DNA of 23,638 nt, from positions 1-23,638 of the forward strand of contig JBBQVS010000063.1 in the NCBI GenBank assembly GCA_038211295.1, written 5' to 3'. The DNA comes from JBBQVS01 sp038211295 (GTDB lineage: Bacteria; Chloroflexota; Ktedonobacteria; Ktedonobacterales; Ktedonobacteraceae). The stretch's first letter is position 1. Each line of letters starts with the position of its first letter. Both the position numbers and the translations under genes were made by a program. The notes under the pieces are model-generated. The model was given only the letters and a program-made list of their open reading frames with translations, did no database searches and was not told the DNA's origin. Positions 14,548-23,545 of the stretch are shown piece by piece.

Positions 14548-15351
14548 ATGACCTGTACGGAAATTGAAGAGCTTTCTGGGGCATATGTCCTTGACGCTGT
14601 CACGCCTGAAGAGCGGGAGGCAGTGGAGGCACATATTGCTCAATGCCCGGATTGCGTAAAACTTATTGGAGAAATGCAGGCAACACTAGACCTGTTGCCG
14701 CTTTCCGTGTCACAGGTGGCCCCCCCGCCTCAACTTAAAGGACGTATTCTGGCGGCTGTACAAGCCAGCGCCACCGCGTCTTCACAAACGACACCACATG
14801 CAGGGCGTTCGACGCCACCTTTGCGAGCACTGCCGCCATTGATACAGCAGAGGCAGGCAACGCCGCCAGCACAACGCCGCTCTACACCGCGCCGCTGGGT
14901 CACACCTCTGCTCGCAGCGGCGGCAGTCCTGTTCCTGCTGCTTTCGGGCGGTCTCGCGACATGGAATGTCTCACTACAACACGATGTTTCAACGCTGAAG
15001 GCGAACGCGATAAACACGACGACATATGCCATCAAAGGGACGCAGAGCGCACCAGGCGTGACAGGTGATGCGAAATACCTCTCTGGCAAGGGCGTTGATG
15101 TTACCGTTATGACGGTACACGGTTTGCCCAAATTGGAAGGCCAGCAGGTCTATCAGGGCTGGAAACTTCAGGGGAAGCAAACTATTAGCGTTGGCTTGCT
15201 CAATGTGCAACAAGATGGTACAACCGCCACTCTCAATATCGCGGGCAATGTGAAAGGTAACGACGCCATTGCTGTCAGTATTGAGAGTGGGCCAACAGCG
15301 ACACCAGACGCTCCCAAAGGCAAAGTGATCGCGGTTGGAAAAGTAACGTAA
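14548..15351 (+). CDS. RskA-like transmembrane anti-sigma factor
   Basis: Membrane protein expected to hold an ECF sigma factor inactive until an outside signal arrives. The N-terminal anti-sigma domain (1-70) has a zinc-type motif H29-x3-C33-x2-C36 (EAHIAQCPDC) after the typical ELSGAYVLDAVTPEE helix. A Pro/Thr/Arg-rich linker (75-115) leads to one TM helix (about 119-139), then a short coiled segment and an outer RskA C-terminal domain (about 155-267). The start ATG 14548 is preceded by TGGAGCG. Unusually, no sigma-factor gene lies beside it: the upstream neighbour is a divergent peptidase and the downstream one is convergent. The sigma partner is therefore elsewhere, or the protein acts alone. 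The promoter in 14380-14547 is unclear; TTGATA (14440) and TATTAA (14465) are 19 bp apart. Confidence 0.87.
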   Translation: MTCTEIEELSGAYVLDAVTPEEREAVEAHIAQCPDCVKLIGEMQATLDLLPLSVSQVAPPPQLKGRILAAVQASATASSQTTPHAGRSTPPLRALPPLIQQRQATPPAQRRSTPRRWVTPLLAAAAVLFLLLSGGLATWNVSLQHDVSTLKANAINTTTYAIKGTQSAPGVTGDAKYLSGKGVDVTVMTVHGLPKLEGQQVYQGWKLQGKQTISVGLLNVQQDGTTATLNIAGNVKGNDAIAVSIESGPTATPDAPKGKVIAVGKVT

Positions 15352-15370
15352 AGAATAGACAACAACAGGT

Positions 15371-15407
15371 AACAAAAAACGTGGTAGCACTATCACGTTT
15401 TTTTGTT
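15371..15407. terminator. Bidirectional intrinsic terminator between convergent genes
   Basis: The core CGTGGTAG-CA-CTATCACG hairpin is flanked by AACAAAAAA on the left and TTTTTTTGTT on the right, so an RNA read from either strand ends in a T-run. It lies 20 nt after the anti-sigma stop and 12 nt after the end of the leftward membrane-protein gene. One of the clearest terminators in the window. Confidence 0.88.
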
Positions 15408-15418
15408 GCCTATTCCTC

Positions 15419-16114
15419 CTATCGCGTGACGTATATGCGCCGCTTTAACGCAAACAGAATGCAGTAGAAAAGCATTGTCCCCAGCAGCGAACTACCCAGA
15501 ATGAGCCATACGTTGTGTATAATCGTGTCGATAATAGCACTACTCGTCATCAGGCTGATGCTATTGCTGGTTGTACAATTCGAGACCCAGCCAGAGCCAC
15601 TACGTGCGGGCACTGCTGTTGGTGTACTCACGATAACGGGAGTGGACGCGGTTGTCGGTTCCGAAGAAACAGGTGTTGCGACTATAACGGGTATCCCTCC
15701 GCCACCATCGTTATGCTTTCTTGGAACACCGTGCTGCGTGGGAGTTGGCGAGACGGCTGAAGTCGCTTGCCCGACGAGGACGTTACTGTAAAGTCCTGAT
15801 GCACGGCTCGTCGCTCCTGCCGGCGTCGCTACACACGGGGGTGTTTGCACGGCTTGTGTCGGAAGCGGCGTTGTCTGTGCGCCAACAACTACGCTGATTG
15901 TAGGTGTTAAATTGGGTACAACGGTATTGCCAAAAGTAGGCACAGTCGGGTTCGCGCCAACAAGTGCCGAATTCTGACGGTGCGATTGAGCCGATTGTGT
16001 GGTTATAACAAAAAGTAGGGATATACTGATACACATAACAAAAAACGTGAGTACGACCTGTATGCCTCTTTTTTTGCGATTCTGATTCCAGAGTGCCATA
16101 AGTGTGTCTATCAT
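15419..16114 (-). CDS. Unrecognised two-TM protein with Thr/Pro-rich outer segment
   Basis: I do not recognise a family for this 231-aa protein. A short basic N-terminus (LWNQNRKKRGIQ) precedes a TM helix (about 18-38). Then comes about 160 residues rich in Thr, Pro, Ser, Val and Ala, with repeated TPV/TPT/SPTPT motifs and a GGGG run, and two cysteines (C94, C180) that could form a disulfide outside. A second TM helix (about 200-222) ends in a short basic tail (KRRIYVTR). The predicted layout is both ends inside and a flexible outer loop. AGGAG lies 6 nt before the ATG at 16114. It ends at the bidirectional terminator, and its start is 113 nt below the PH-like gene. A role in wall spacing or as a surface stalk is possible but unsupported. 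Confidence 0.75.
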   Translation of the reverse strand: MIDTLMALWNQNRKKRGIQVVLTFFVMCISISLLFVITTQSAQSHRQNSALVGANPTVPTFGNTVVPNLTPTISVVVGAQTTPLPTQAVQTPPCVATPAGATSRASGLYSNVLVGQATSAVSPTPTQHGVPRKHNDGGGGIPVIVATPVSSEPTTASTPVIVSTPTAVPARSGSGWVSNCTTSNSISLMTSSAIIDTIIHNVWLILGSSLLGTMLFYCILFALKRRIYVTR

Positions 16115-16226
16115 CTTCTTCTCCTATCCTATCCTTCCCCAACTACACACGAGAGAAACTTTTTGTGGGCGTAGGAAGACTCTGTCATTCCCCAGATGCG
16201 TCTCCCTACTTCCCACCTCTTCATGC

Positions 16227-17426
16227 TCATTCCACCGTCTGCTTCAACAACGAGAGTGGCAACGTTTCGATGTCCGCGAGTTCAATTGCCGGTTTGATTG
16301 ACCGTGCAGTTTGCCGACTGGCTGCGACATAACGCGGTTGTATGCTACGAGTAGTATGAACATGCTGAGGCGGACGTGCAGGCACCTCATGTGCCTGTGG
16401 CGGCGTGTCCTGCACGGCCTGCTGCGTATTGACCGCGTGGTGCTGAAACTGCCGCAGAATGGTATCCAGATACATAGCACATTCAAGCGGACGGCTCACC
16501 TCGAAGATTTGCCGTTGCGAACAGGAGTCGGCGGAAAAGACAAGTGCGTTCCGCAGGCGCGAAACGTGTGTCAACCGTCCATACTCCAACACGACTTGAC
16601 CCGTTCGTCCAAGATAAATCATGCGCGTATTCGTCAATATGAGCCGCCCGTGATCGGTTGGTGTGTACATAAAACGCGTTGGCTGCTCCCCCACCAGGAC
16701 AGGCGTCTCGCAGCACAGGGTACTATCGACACAATAGTGCGCGATCTCTTGCGGCAACAGGCGTAATGGCACCGTCACGGCTGGCAACATGTCGCTCTCC
16801 GCCTGTTGCACGCGTGTCTGTACATCAAAGCCATACTTGCGTAACGAGCGGTTTGTCTGTATTCGCTGCTGCTGGCGCGTGTACACAACGTGCTGCTCCA
16901 GGTCGCGCAACCAGACGGGAGTCTCTACTGGTGCCGTTACTGCCTGTGCATAGGCGTGAGCATATGCTTGCATACTTCTATCATCGGGACTCACGGCAGC
17001 TCGTACTCCTTTCGGGAAAGAGAAAAGTGAGTCGGATACAGCACGCAGGGCATCGGTTGTTACCGATGGCGGCACAGGTGGTAGCGCAGGTATTTGTAAC
17101 GGCTCCGAGAGCGGTATCTCCTGACGTGTGCGACTCCAGCGTAACCGCGAGGTGACATGTTGCGTGTCCGCGCAGTACGTATCTAAATATTCAATGACCC
17201 GTTTTGCCTCTTCTATCGCGGCAATACCACGTAGAACAACATCCTTTTTACGAAAGCGCAATTCGAGCCTCACCGAGGGGACGCGTAGCACGGTGCGATA
17301 CACTGAGCGTACATGTATCAGGTCGTCAAGAGCATATACAGTACCGTCTACGTCGATACGATCCTGATAGAGCGCGAGGGTGCGCTTCCATCCATAGCCA
17401 AAATTTATAAGTGGTTTAGCTTGCAT
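16227..17426 (-). CDS. Protein with two PH-like domains, function unknown
   Basis: Cytoplasmic-looking protein of 399 aa with no TM or signal. Residues ~4-84 form a beta-rich module ending in a helix (LALYQDRIDVDGTVYALDDL to AKRVIEYLDTY), typical of bacterial PH-like domains. A second module at ~220-328 is GRAM/PH-like: GRLILTNTRMIYLGRTGQVV, then LEYGRLTHVSRLRNALVF, then a C-terminal helix. The linker between them is Pro-rich, then Gln-rich and helical; the tail (330-399) is Gln/Pro/His-rich. The start ATG 17426 has GGGAGG about 10 nt upstream. The frame is open to 17531, but that extension would overlap the terminator hairpin of the gene behind. PH-like modules often bind membranes or peptides; the specific role is unknown. 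The fold assignment is by pattern only. Confidence 0.75.
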   Translation of the reverse strand: MQAKPLINFGYGWKRTLALYQDRIDVDGTVYALDDLIHVRSVYRTVLRVPSVRLELRFRKKDVVLRGIAAIEEAKRVIEYLDTYCADTQHVTSRLRWSRTRQEIPLSEPLQIPALPPVPPSVTTDALRAVSDSLFSFPKGVRAAVSPDDRSMQAYAHAYAQAVTAPVETPVWLRDLEQHVVYTRQQQRIQTNRSLRKYGFDVQTRVQQAESDMLPAVTVPLRLLPQEIAHYCVDSTLCCETPVLVGEQPTRFMYTPTDHGRLILTNTRMIYLGRTGQVVLEYGRLTHVSRLRNALVFSADSCSQRQIFEVSRPLECAMYLDTILRQFQHHAVNTQQAVQDTPPQAHEVPARPPQHVHTTRSIQPRYVAASRQTARSIKPAIELADIETLPLSLLKQTVE

Positions 17427-17461
17427 TTCTTTGTTCCTCCCATCCTCCACACATAGTTTCC

Positions 17462-17522
17462 AAAAAGTACAACTGGCCCCTTTCCCGTTCTGCATATGGA
17501 GACGAGGGGAAAAGGGGCCAGT
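17462..17522 (-). terminator. Intrinsic terminator after the transglutaminase gene
   Basis: ACTGGCCCCTTT (17472-17483) pairs with AAAGGGGCCAGT (17511-17522), and the stem extends with a bulged A and further G-C pairs. Read on the minus strand, the stem is followed within 5 nt by TTTTT (17466-17462). It ends transcription of the TgpA-like gene and isolates the PH-like gene. Confidence 0.8.
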
Positions 17523-17573
17523 AACGTGCATTGATACATCCGTGAATGCATATATTTATAGCAATGAAACAAC

Positions 17574-20009
17574 CTATTTTTTTATTTTGCGGAAGAAGAG
17601 TCGGCCCATGATGCGCCAGAGGCTGGGCCAGAGTTGTTCGGCATCTTGCTGCTCATCAGGTTGCGGTGCCTGGTAGGGCGCAGCCCAACGATCACGCACG
17701 AACAGCTCAGTGAGGTGACGGAACGTGCTTTCACCCTGTGGTGCCTGACGTATCAGGACATTACTGTACTCGTAGGGGGTCTGCCAGGCTCGCGGGCCAA
17801 GTCCCATAAAACGCGCGAGATAACATACGCGCCAATACATACCCGCGATAAAAGTACTATTCTGATACAAGCCGCGCCACCAGTAGCGACCAAGCGCGGC
17901 AAGAAAGAAGAGCAACGAGAGCACAAACACGATACTGGCGAGCCAGAGCAAAAGCGATGTATTGATCGGCGGAACAGTCGAAGCAGTGCCAGGGCGTGTG
18001 ACGTGTATAGGTGGCTTCTTAGGCGGCGTTGCTGGTGGCGTCACCTTGCCCGGAGTCACGGTTGGAACGGCCTTTGTTGGCGCTGGCGTTACTACTGGGG
18101 GCGGCTTCACACCACGCGCGACAGCCAGCGAGAAGCCAGGTGTGGGGTCAAAGCTCACCCACCCATACGTGGGCAGGTATGCCTGCACCCAGCTATGGGC
18201 GTCATCGCCCTGCACTACCCACAGTTTGCGCCGCGCATCAAAATGTCCATGACTGAAGCCGCTAACAACGCGTGTGGGAATACCCAGTTGACGCGCCATA
18301 ATGCTCATCGCGCTGGCATAATACGTACAATAGCCCTTACGTGTCTGCAACAGCCAATCGACAGAGTCTACATTATTGGGTACAGGCACATTGTCGAGCG
18401 AGTAGGTGAACTGATTCACGTCACTTAGGTGGGCCTCTAGCATTTTGAGGGCCGTGTAGGTATCTTTCGCGCCGCTCGTCCATTGAAGCAAGATTTTTTG
18501 CTCGTTGGTCGAGAGGTCTTTTGGCACCTGCATATACACTTGTTTCAGCACCCCATAATTGTACTTATCCCAGTAATCAGTATTATCTGTAGGTAACGGT
18601 ACATCTTTGTAATAGGGCGATGTTTGCGTTACAGCAGGAGGTTGGATGGAAGTCACATGGTATTGCTCACCAACGGTCAGAGGACTTTGCTGTGTCCACA
18701 TGCCCGTCGTGCCAGTGGTACCACCTGTGCCATCGGAGATGTTATCCATGTAGGTTGCAGTAGCAACATCAAAACCAATTGGTTGCGCGGGACCAAAAAT
18801 ATAATGTTTGATACTTTCTGGAGAATGCACAATGGTTACAGCCGTTCGCACCTGCACATAGTCGTCACGCATCACATCTATTGGCAAGTGCACGTTTGGC
18901 TCGTATGAATGACTGTCGTTCGTGCTAAGCGTTGAAGTCCAGGTATGACCGTCAAAGACGTTGTAGGTAAAGCCTTCCAGGTACTGTGGCCCATTGGAAC
19001 TCGTGTAGGTCAGCACCTCGCCAGTAGGCAAGTGTACGCTACCCGCAATCGTCAACTGATCGCCAAAAAAGTTTGTGGGTGGTTGATACGATTGCAGGAG
19101 CGAGCCAGGATTTTGCAAAGAGATATGCCCGTTGAGGATGTTTGTCCAGGCATTGCTCAGCCGATCCCAGAAAGCTCTTCCGCTTTGGGCTTGATCGACG
19201 ATAGGCAAGAGTGGGCCAAGCAAAATTACCACAAGCGTCAACACAGAAGCTCCCTGCATACACCGCAGAGTGATACCACGCGTCCAGGTGCGGTCAGTAT
19301 AAAGCCCTTCATGTTGCCATTGCGCGATCTGCGCCGTCAACTGCGTCCGCGCGATCAATAAAAGCAAAGCGGACAGCAGTACAACAAACAGCAGTGTCAG
19401 GTCTTGCTTCGCATAGTTGAGATTCACCAGCGTAATTGAGCAATACACAAAACCAACCAACCAGGGCAGATGTGCGCGATAAATGAGCCAGCTCCCAAAA
19501 TAGCCCAGAAAGAAACAGAGGAAAGAGAGGTAAAAGAAAAAAACCATCTCTGTGCCATTTGGCGGCACCATGTTTGAACCAAGTACCCCGCCAACAATGA
19601 CGGAGCGCAAGAGGCCCAGTAGAAGCAGCCATGAGACGTGAAACGCAAACACGCTTGTCAGGAGAATAGAGAGCCAGTGACCAAGCAAGCAGGCACCGAG
19701 ATGCAACAACGATTGCGGCATACGCGGTATCTTTGCGACAATCAGGCCCACGAGGAGGCCAACAATAGGACTGAATAGCAAAATCATGCTATGCTCGACC
19801 CACTCAACGGCGACTACAGAGAAGGTTACACAGTAGACAGCTACCGCGAGCAAGACCAGCACAAACCAGCCCTCATTTGGCGTGATACCGCGCGAAGGAA
19901 CCACTACGTTTTTTTCTACATTGTGAGATTTCGATGTATGTATACGGCGGGAAGAAGAGTTCTCTTCCTGCTCAGATAGACGATTGGGATTGGCAACACT
20001 TGACGGCAT
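17574..20009 (-). CDS. TgpA-like membrane transglutaminase/cysteine peptidase
   Basis: Large membrane protein of 811 aa with an outer transglutaminase-fold domain. After a polar N-terminus there are several TM helices within ~50-270, then an outer domain (~275-690). The catalytic triad is visible: Cys561 in KGYCTYYASAM, His605 in DAHSW and Asp621 in SFDPTPGF. A Pro/Thr-rich stalk, one more TM helix and a cytoplasmic tail of DUF4129 type (PYEYSNVLIRQ to RDRWAAPYQ) follow. This is the architecture of TgpA/YebA proteins, usually encoded with a MoxR AAA+ ATPase and a DUF58 protein; neither is present here. The start ATG 20009 has GAGGAG 7 nt upstream; a longer frame reaches 20150 but runs into a terminator hairpin. 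The substrate is not known; a cell-envelope role is likely. Confidence 0.92.
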   Translation of the reverse strand: MPSSVANPNRLSEQEENSSSRRIHTSKSHNVEKNVVVPSRGITPNEGWFVLVLLAVAVYCVTFSVVAVEWVEHSMILLFSPIVGLLVGLIVAKIPRMPQSLLHLGACLLGHWLSILLTSVFAFHVSWLLLLGLLRSVIVGGVLGSNMVPPNGTEMVFFFYLSFLCFFLGYFGSWLIYRAHLPWLVGFVYCSITLVNLNYAKQDLTLLFVVLLSALLLLIARTQLTAQIAQWQHEGLYTDRTWTRGITLRCMQGASVLTLVVILLGPLLPIVDQAQSGRAFWDRLSNAWTNILNGHISLQNPGSLLQSYQPPTNFFGDQLTIAGSVHLPTGEVLTYTSSNGPQYLEGFTYNVFDGHTWTSTLSTNDSHSYEPNVHLPIDVMRDDYVQVRTAVTIVHSPESIKHYIFGPAQPIGFDVATATYMDNISDGTGGTTGTTGMWTQQSPLTVGEQYHVTSIQPPAVTQTSPYYKDVPLPTDNTDYWDKYNYGVLKQVYMQVPKDLSTNEQKILLQWTSGAKDTYTALKMLEAHLSDVNQFTYSLDNVPVPNNVDSVDWLLQTRKGYCTYYASAMSIMARQLGIPTRVVSGFSHGHFDARRKLWVVQGDDAHSWVQAYLPTYGWVSFDPTPGFSLAVARGVKPPPVVTPAPTKAVPTVTPGKVTPPATPPKKPPIHVTRPGTASTVPPINTSLLLWLASIVFVLSLLFFLAALGRYWWRGLYQNSTFIAGMYWRVCYLARFMGLGPRAWQTPYEYSNVLIRQAPQGESTFRHLTELFVRDRWAAPYQAPQPDEQQDAEQLWPSLWRIMGRLFFRKIKK

Positions 20010-20119
20010 CACGTACTCCTCTTGTACAACAACCACCTTGCTTTTGTAGTATATCTCTTCTCTCACAAAAAAACACGGTATTGGCCCACAATTGGTACAA
20101 ATTCCTCTATAAGTCATGG

Positions 20120-20163
20120 AAAAACACAAGCGTACAGGCGAGAAGAGCACTCTCCTGTACGCT
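20120..20163 (-). terminator. Intrinsic terminator after the DUF499 gene
   Basis: AGCGTACAGG (20129-20138) and CCTGTACGCT (20154-20163) pair perfectly, with GAGA/TCTC pairing inside the loop. On the minus strand the stem is followed by TGTG and TTTTT (20124-20120). It separates the DUF499 gene from the transglutaminase gene, so the two are different transcription units. Confidence 0.82.
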
Positions 20164-20185
20164 GTATAACGTTGGTTCCCCTGCT

Positions 20186-23100
20186 TTATTCTTCCTCGAA
20201 CCCGTAACTCTCGAAGCGCAACGTGTGGCAGTTTTCGGTGACGGTACGCACCGTATCGGACGCCACACCGTTCGGGAGCGTACCCTGAATTTCGAGCGTG
20301 ACCTCGACGCCTGCCTTGCTGAGACTGATGAGATGCGTCACAACCTCTTCCATGATCTTGCCCGCATCACCCGCCATCATGCGCGGGTTGAGCTTAACCG
20401 AACCATAGAAGCGGTGATATTGCTTCTCCTCAACTTTTGGTGGTGCAGACAAAAACGACGGTATCGGCGCGACGGGCGCATCAAGGCCATAGACATTCTC
20501 CAGAAAACTGGTCTCCCCACGTTCCGCGACAACGGGCTTGTTGCGCTGTTGTGGCTCGCTCTGCGTGAACAGCACGACCCGCGCCGCCGCGTCAGCCCTC
20601 TGTTGTGCCAGCGCGACCTCTGATTTCACCAGCAGGTTGTGCGCCGTCACCTGCAACGCTGCAAGCGGCTCACCCGCCTTCAACCCCAGGTAACGCTTGC
20701 TTTCGGCGTCCCAGCTCTCGGCATACGCAAACGTCTCGCGTTCCCACGCCGCCGCCTGCACACCATCGCGAATAGCCTGCAACAATACCTCTGTATTTTT
20801 CAAGCGTGGCAGATACACATACTTGGCAAAACAGTCCGCGAGATATTTGATGCTCACAGAGTCGCCACGCCAGAGCGGAATGGAATCCAGCTGTCCGCGC
20901 AAGAGAACGCTGGCATACCGCATAATCAACATCTCCTCTTTCTTGAGATAACGACCAGCATTCTCGCTGAGCGGACTCTGCGGTTGCAGCTTGAACTCCT
21001 GTAGCATGTCGGGCCGTTGCGTGTCAGGTTGGTCGGGAACAAGCAGCCAGATATAGGTTTCAGGAATACGCGCGTTGACGCTTTTATCTGCATCGTCGCG
21101 CTTGCTCTTTGCTTGATTGCGCTGAAATGCATCCAGGTTTAACTCTTCTTTAGCCTCATAAATAGAATCCCAGGCCAGGTATTGGCGCACACCTTGCTTC
21201 AACTCTTCCAGCCGCGTGCGATCCGCAGCGAGAAAAATCAGCGTGTTGCGATACATGCGCCGCGAGTTGCCACGATGATCTAGCAACTGCCGCGCCTCCA
21301 TCTGCGCCGCGCTCGCGGCATCACGCAACCCATGTGTCGCCTGTGGCTTGAGTATAATTAGTCGCGTCGCCGTCTCGTCATCAACAATATCCGCGCTCGA
21401 CTCTGGGCAAACATGCACTCTGCCAAAATCACCGCGCATACCCTGCCCTTCTCGCAAACGCTTTTCAAGCTCCACAAACACTTTATCCTCGTCATACTGC
21501 GCCGCTCGATCCTGTGCCAGTCGCGCCACGCTGGGTTGCAGCGCATACCAGTAGCGTTGTCCATCCTGATACATATGCGCCGACGCATCGGAGAGCCGCC
21601 GCAAGGCATCGCCGAAGGTCGCCGTGCTTTCGCCCGGTTGCACACAGCCCAGCCGAATCTGCTTGTCGGTCAAGCCCTTGTTCGGGTTCAACTGGTTGGG
21701 TGCCGAGCCAAGATAGATAGTTCGCGCGACACGACGGCTCGCGGAATAACGGCCCAGCGTCGTGTTTTCGCTATCGAGACGCAGCGGCAACGAGGACGCG
21801 CCATCCACATCCTTCTCGATAACTGGTTTCCAGCTATCCTCGACATAATGCATCAGTTCATTCAGAATGGCGTCCTCAATAGGAATACTGGCGGGCAAGA
21901 TGAGCAGGCTACTATCCTGTCCCACCCACAACGTATGAATAATGGTTGCCATGAGTCGCAGAACGCCGCGTGTACGCTGGAACTTCTCGATACTCGACCA
22001 GTCATTGTAGAGACGGTTGAAAAGTTCGGGGTGAATTGGATAGGCCGCTTGAATGCGCCTCTCGTAGTCGCTCTCGTGGCACTCGGACGGAAACTCTTGC
22101 GCATGTCCCCGATAGAGTTCGGCAAAGGATTTGGCGACGGCATCACGCGCCACGAACTGCGCCTGTTGCGCCATCGGTTGAAAGAGGCGACGACGCACAA
22201 TCTCAAAGCCCTCTTCCGTGTTCGCCGGACGCCACGGCGACTCGACACGCCCGAAGATATTTTTGAGCCGCGTCGCCGCCTCGCGCCCACCTTCGCCGCC
22301 CATCTCGGTATCGGACGCGGGAATGGTCGCGACAACCAGCGTGCGTGGCGAGGCTTTCGCCGCCTCCGTAAGAGACTGGGCAAAGCTCATATTGGCGTCG
22401 AATGTGCCAGCGGGCAGGCCCGACACACCGTAGAGCTGACGCACAAAGACGACCCACTCGTCAATCAGAATGAGGCAGGGGGCGGCGGCATCGAAAAGTT
22501 CGCGCAAAATCTCTGAGCCGGGACTGACCCCTTGTCGGTCAGATTCCGCAACATAGGCATACCCATCCTTGCCCAGCAACTGCCACGCTAGCTCTCCCCA
22601 CAACGTGTAAACAACGCAGCCATCCGGCTTGACACGCGGTTGACCGGGCGACAATTCGTAGCCCACCAGAACCGCGCGTTGCGTCTGCGGCGGACGCTCC
22701 ACCTGTGCTTCCTGCAACACTGGCTCGATACCGATAAGGTCGGACAACGGCACATCCGCGAACAGGTGATACAGGGCAAGCAACGAGTGTGTTTTACCTC
22801 CGCCAAAGTTGGTTTGCAGATCGACCACTGGATTGCCGCCCTGCCCACTCAATCGCTTCAACGCATCAACCAGGAGCCGTTGTAGCCCACTGGTGAGGTA
22901 CGTGCGTTGAAAGAAATCGCGCGGCACTCGGTACTCGTCAGAGCCTGCCCCACGGTGTACCTGCGCCAGATCAGCCGCGAACTCTGCAAGCTGGAAGCGA
23001 CCAGAGGCCACATCGGGTTGTGGCGTAACAACATCGCGCCACGCACGCAGGCCATTGCTAGGCTTGCTTCCAAGTGGCGCGGTTGCGATCTTGCGCGTCT

Positions 23101-23545
23101 CATTGCGTGCCTGTTCCTCAAAGCGCAGACGGAGCAGCTCCTGTTTCTGGCGTTCGACCTCGCTCGCCTGTGGCGCAGCAGATACGGCGGTCAGCAGCCG
23201 TTGAATGCTATCGAGGGCGCGATAGGCATCATCGGTGCTAAACACCGACTGGTGCGCCCACTTGTTGCGCGTCTCGCGTAGCTCGCTCACCAACGAACGT
23301 TCGGCATGTCCAAGCACATTGCGAAACACCGTCTGCCATTGATTCCACAACACCAACAACAACACTTGTGTATCGCCCGTTAGCTCGCTCGTCCCCCCCG
23401 TCTGATACTCGCGCAAATCTGCCGCCGCCACCTGCAACCAACGTTCTCCGTGAATAGCCTGCATTTCGCGCTCGATAAATGGTTGCAATCCCTTGTTCAA
23501 CAACTCTAACGCTCGCCCAACACGCTCATGATTGGTCTGTGCCAT
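20186..23545 (-). CDS. DUF499 AAA+-type ATPase with N-terminal Swt1-like HEPN domain
   Basis: Large ATPase of 1119 aa. Residues ~1-130 form a helical domain with the HEPN signature R-x4-H (RNKWAH, R93-H98), like the Swt1-type HEPN domain often fused to DUF499. The ATPase core follows: Walker A QTNFGGGKTHS (Lys251) and Walker B LILIDEW (D362, E363). A likely sensor strand is TLVVATIPAS (about 409-418). The C-terminal ~90 residues (FYGSVKLNPRMM onward) form a small beta-rich domain typical of the family. DUF499 proteins are repeatedly found in defence islands with DUF1156-type methylases and helicases; the role is thought to be anti-phage but poorly defined. The ATG at 23545 has GAAGGGG about 12 nt upstream. 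A terminator follows, so it is last in its unit. Partners, if any, lie to the right of 23638. Confidence 0.88.
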   Translation of the reverse strand: MAQTNHERVGRALELLNKGLQPFIEREMQAIHGERWLQVAAADLREYQTGGTSELTGDTQVLLLVLWNQWQTVFRNVLGHAERSLVSELRETRNKWAHQSVFSTDDAYRALDSIQRLLTAVSAAPQASEVERQKQELLRLRFEEQARNETRKIATAPLGSKPSNGLRAWRDVVTPQPDVASGRFQLAEFAADLAQVHRGAGSDEYRVPRDFFQRTYLTSGLQRLLVDALKRLSGQGGNPVVDLQTNFGGGKTHSLLALYHLFADVPLSDLIGIEPVLQEAQVERPPQTQRAVLVGYELSPGQPRVKPDGCVVYTLWGELAWQLLGKDGYAYVAESDRQGVSPGSEILRELFDAAAPCLILIDEWVVFVRQLYGVSGLPAGTFDANMSFAQSLTEAAKASPRTLVVATIPASDTEMGGEGGREAATRLKNIFGRVESPWRPANTEEGFEIVRRRLFQPMAQQAQFVARDAVAKSFAELYRGHAQEFPSECHESDYERRIQAAYPIHPELFNRLYNDWSSIEKFQRTRGVLRLMATIIHTLWVGQDSSLLILPASIPIEDAILNELMHYVEDSWKPVIEKDVDGASSLPLRLDSENTTLGRYSASRRVARTIYLGSAPNQLNPNKGLTDKQIRLGCVQPGESTATFGDALRRLSDASAHMYQDGQRYWYALQPSVARLAQDRAAQYDEDKVFVELEKRLREGQGMRGDFGRVHVCPESSADIVDDETATRLIILKPQATHGLRDAASAAQMEARQLLDHRGNSRRMYRNTLIFLAADRTRLEELKQGVRQYLAWDSIYEAKEELNLDAFQRNQAKSKRDDADKSVNARIPETYIWLLVPDQPDTQRPDMLQEFKLQPQSPLSENAGRYLKKEEMLIMRYASVLLRGQLDSIPLWRGDSVSIKYLADCFAKYVYLPRLKNTEVLLQAIRDGVQAAAWERETFAYAESWDAESKRYLGLKAGEPLAALQVTAHNLLVKSEVALAQQRADAAARVVLFTQSEPQQRNKPVVAERGETSFLENVYGLDAPVAPIPSFLSAPPKVEEKQYHRFYGSVKLNPRMMAGDAGKIMEEVVTHLISLSKAGVEVTLEIQGTLPNGVASDTVRTVTENCHTLRFESYGFEEE

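Noticed and set aside
21413..22516. 367-aa + strand frame opposite the DUF499 gene
   Set aside because: Antisense to a well-supported ATPase, Arg/His-rich, no domain or ribosome site.
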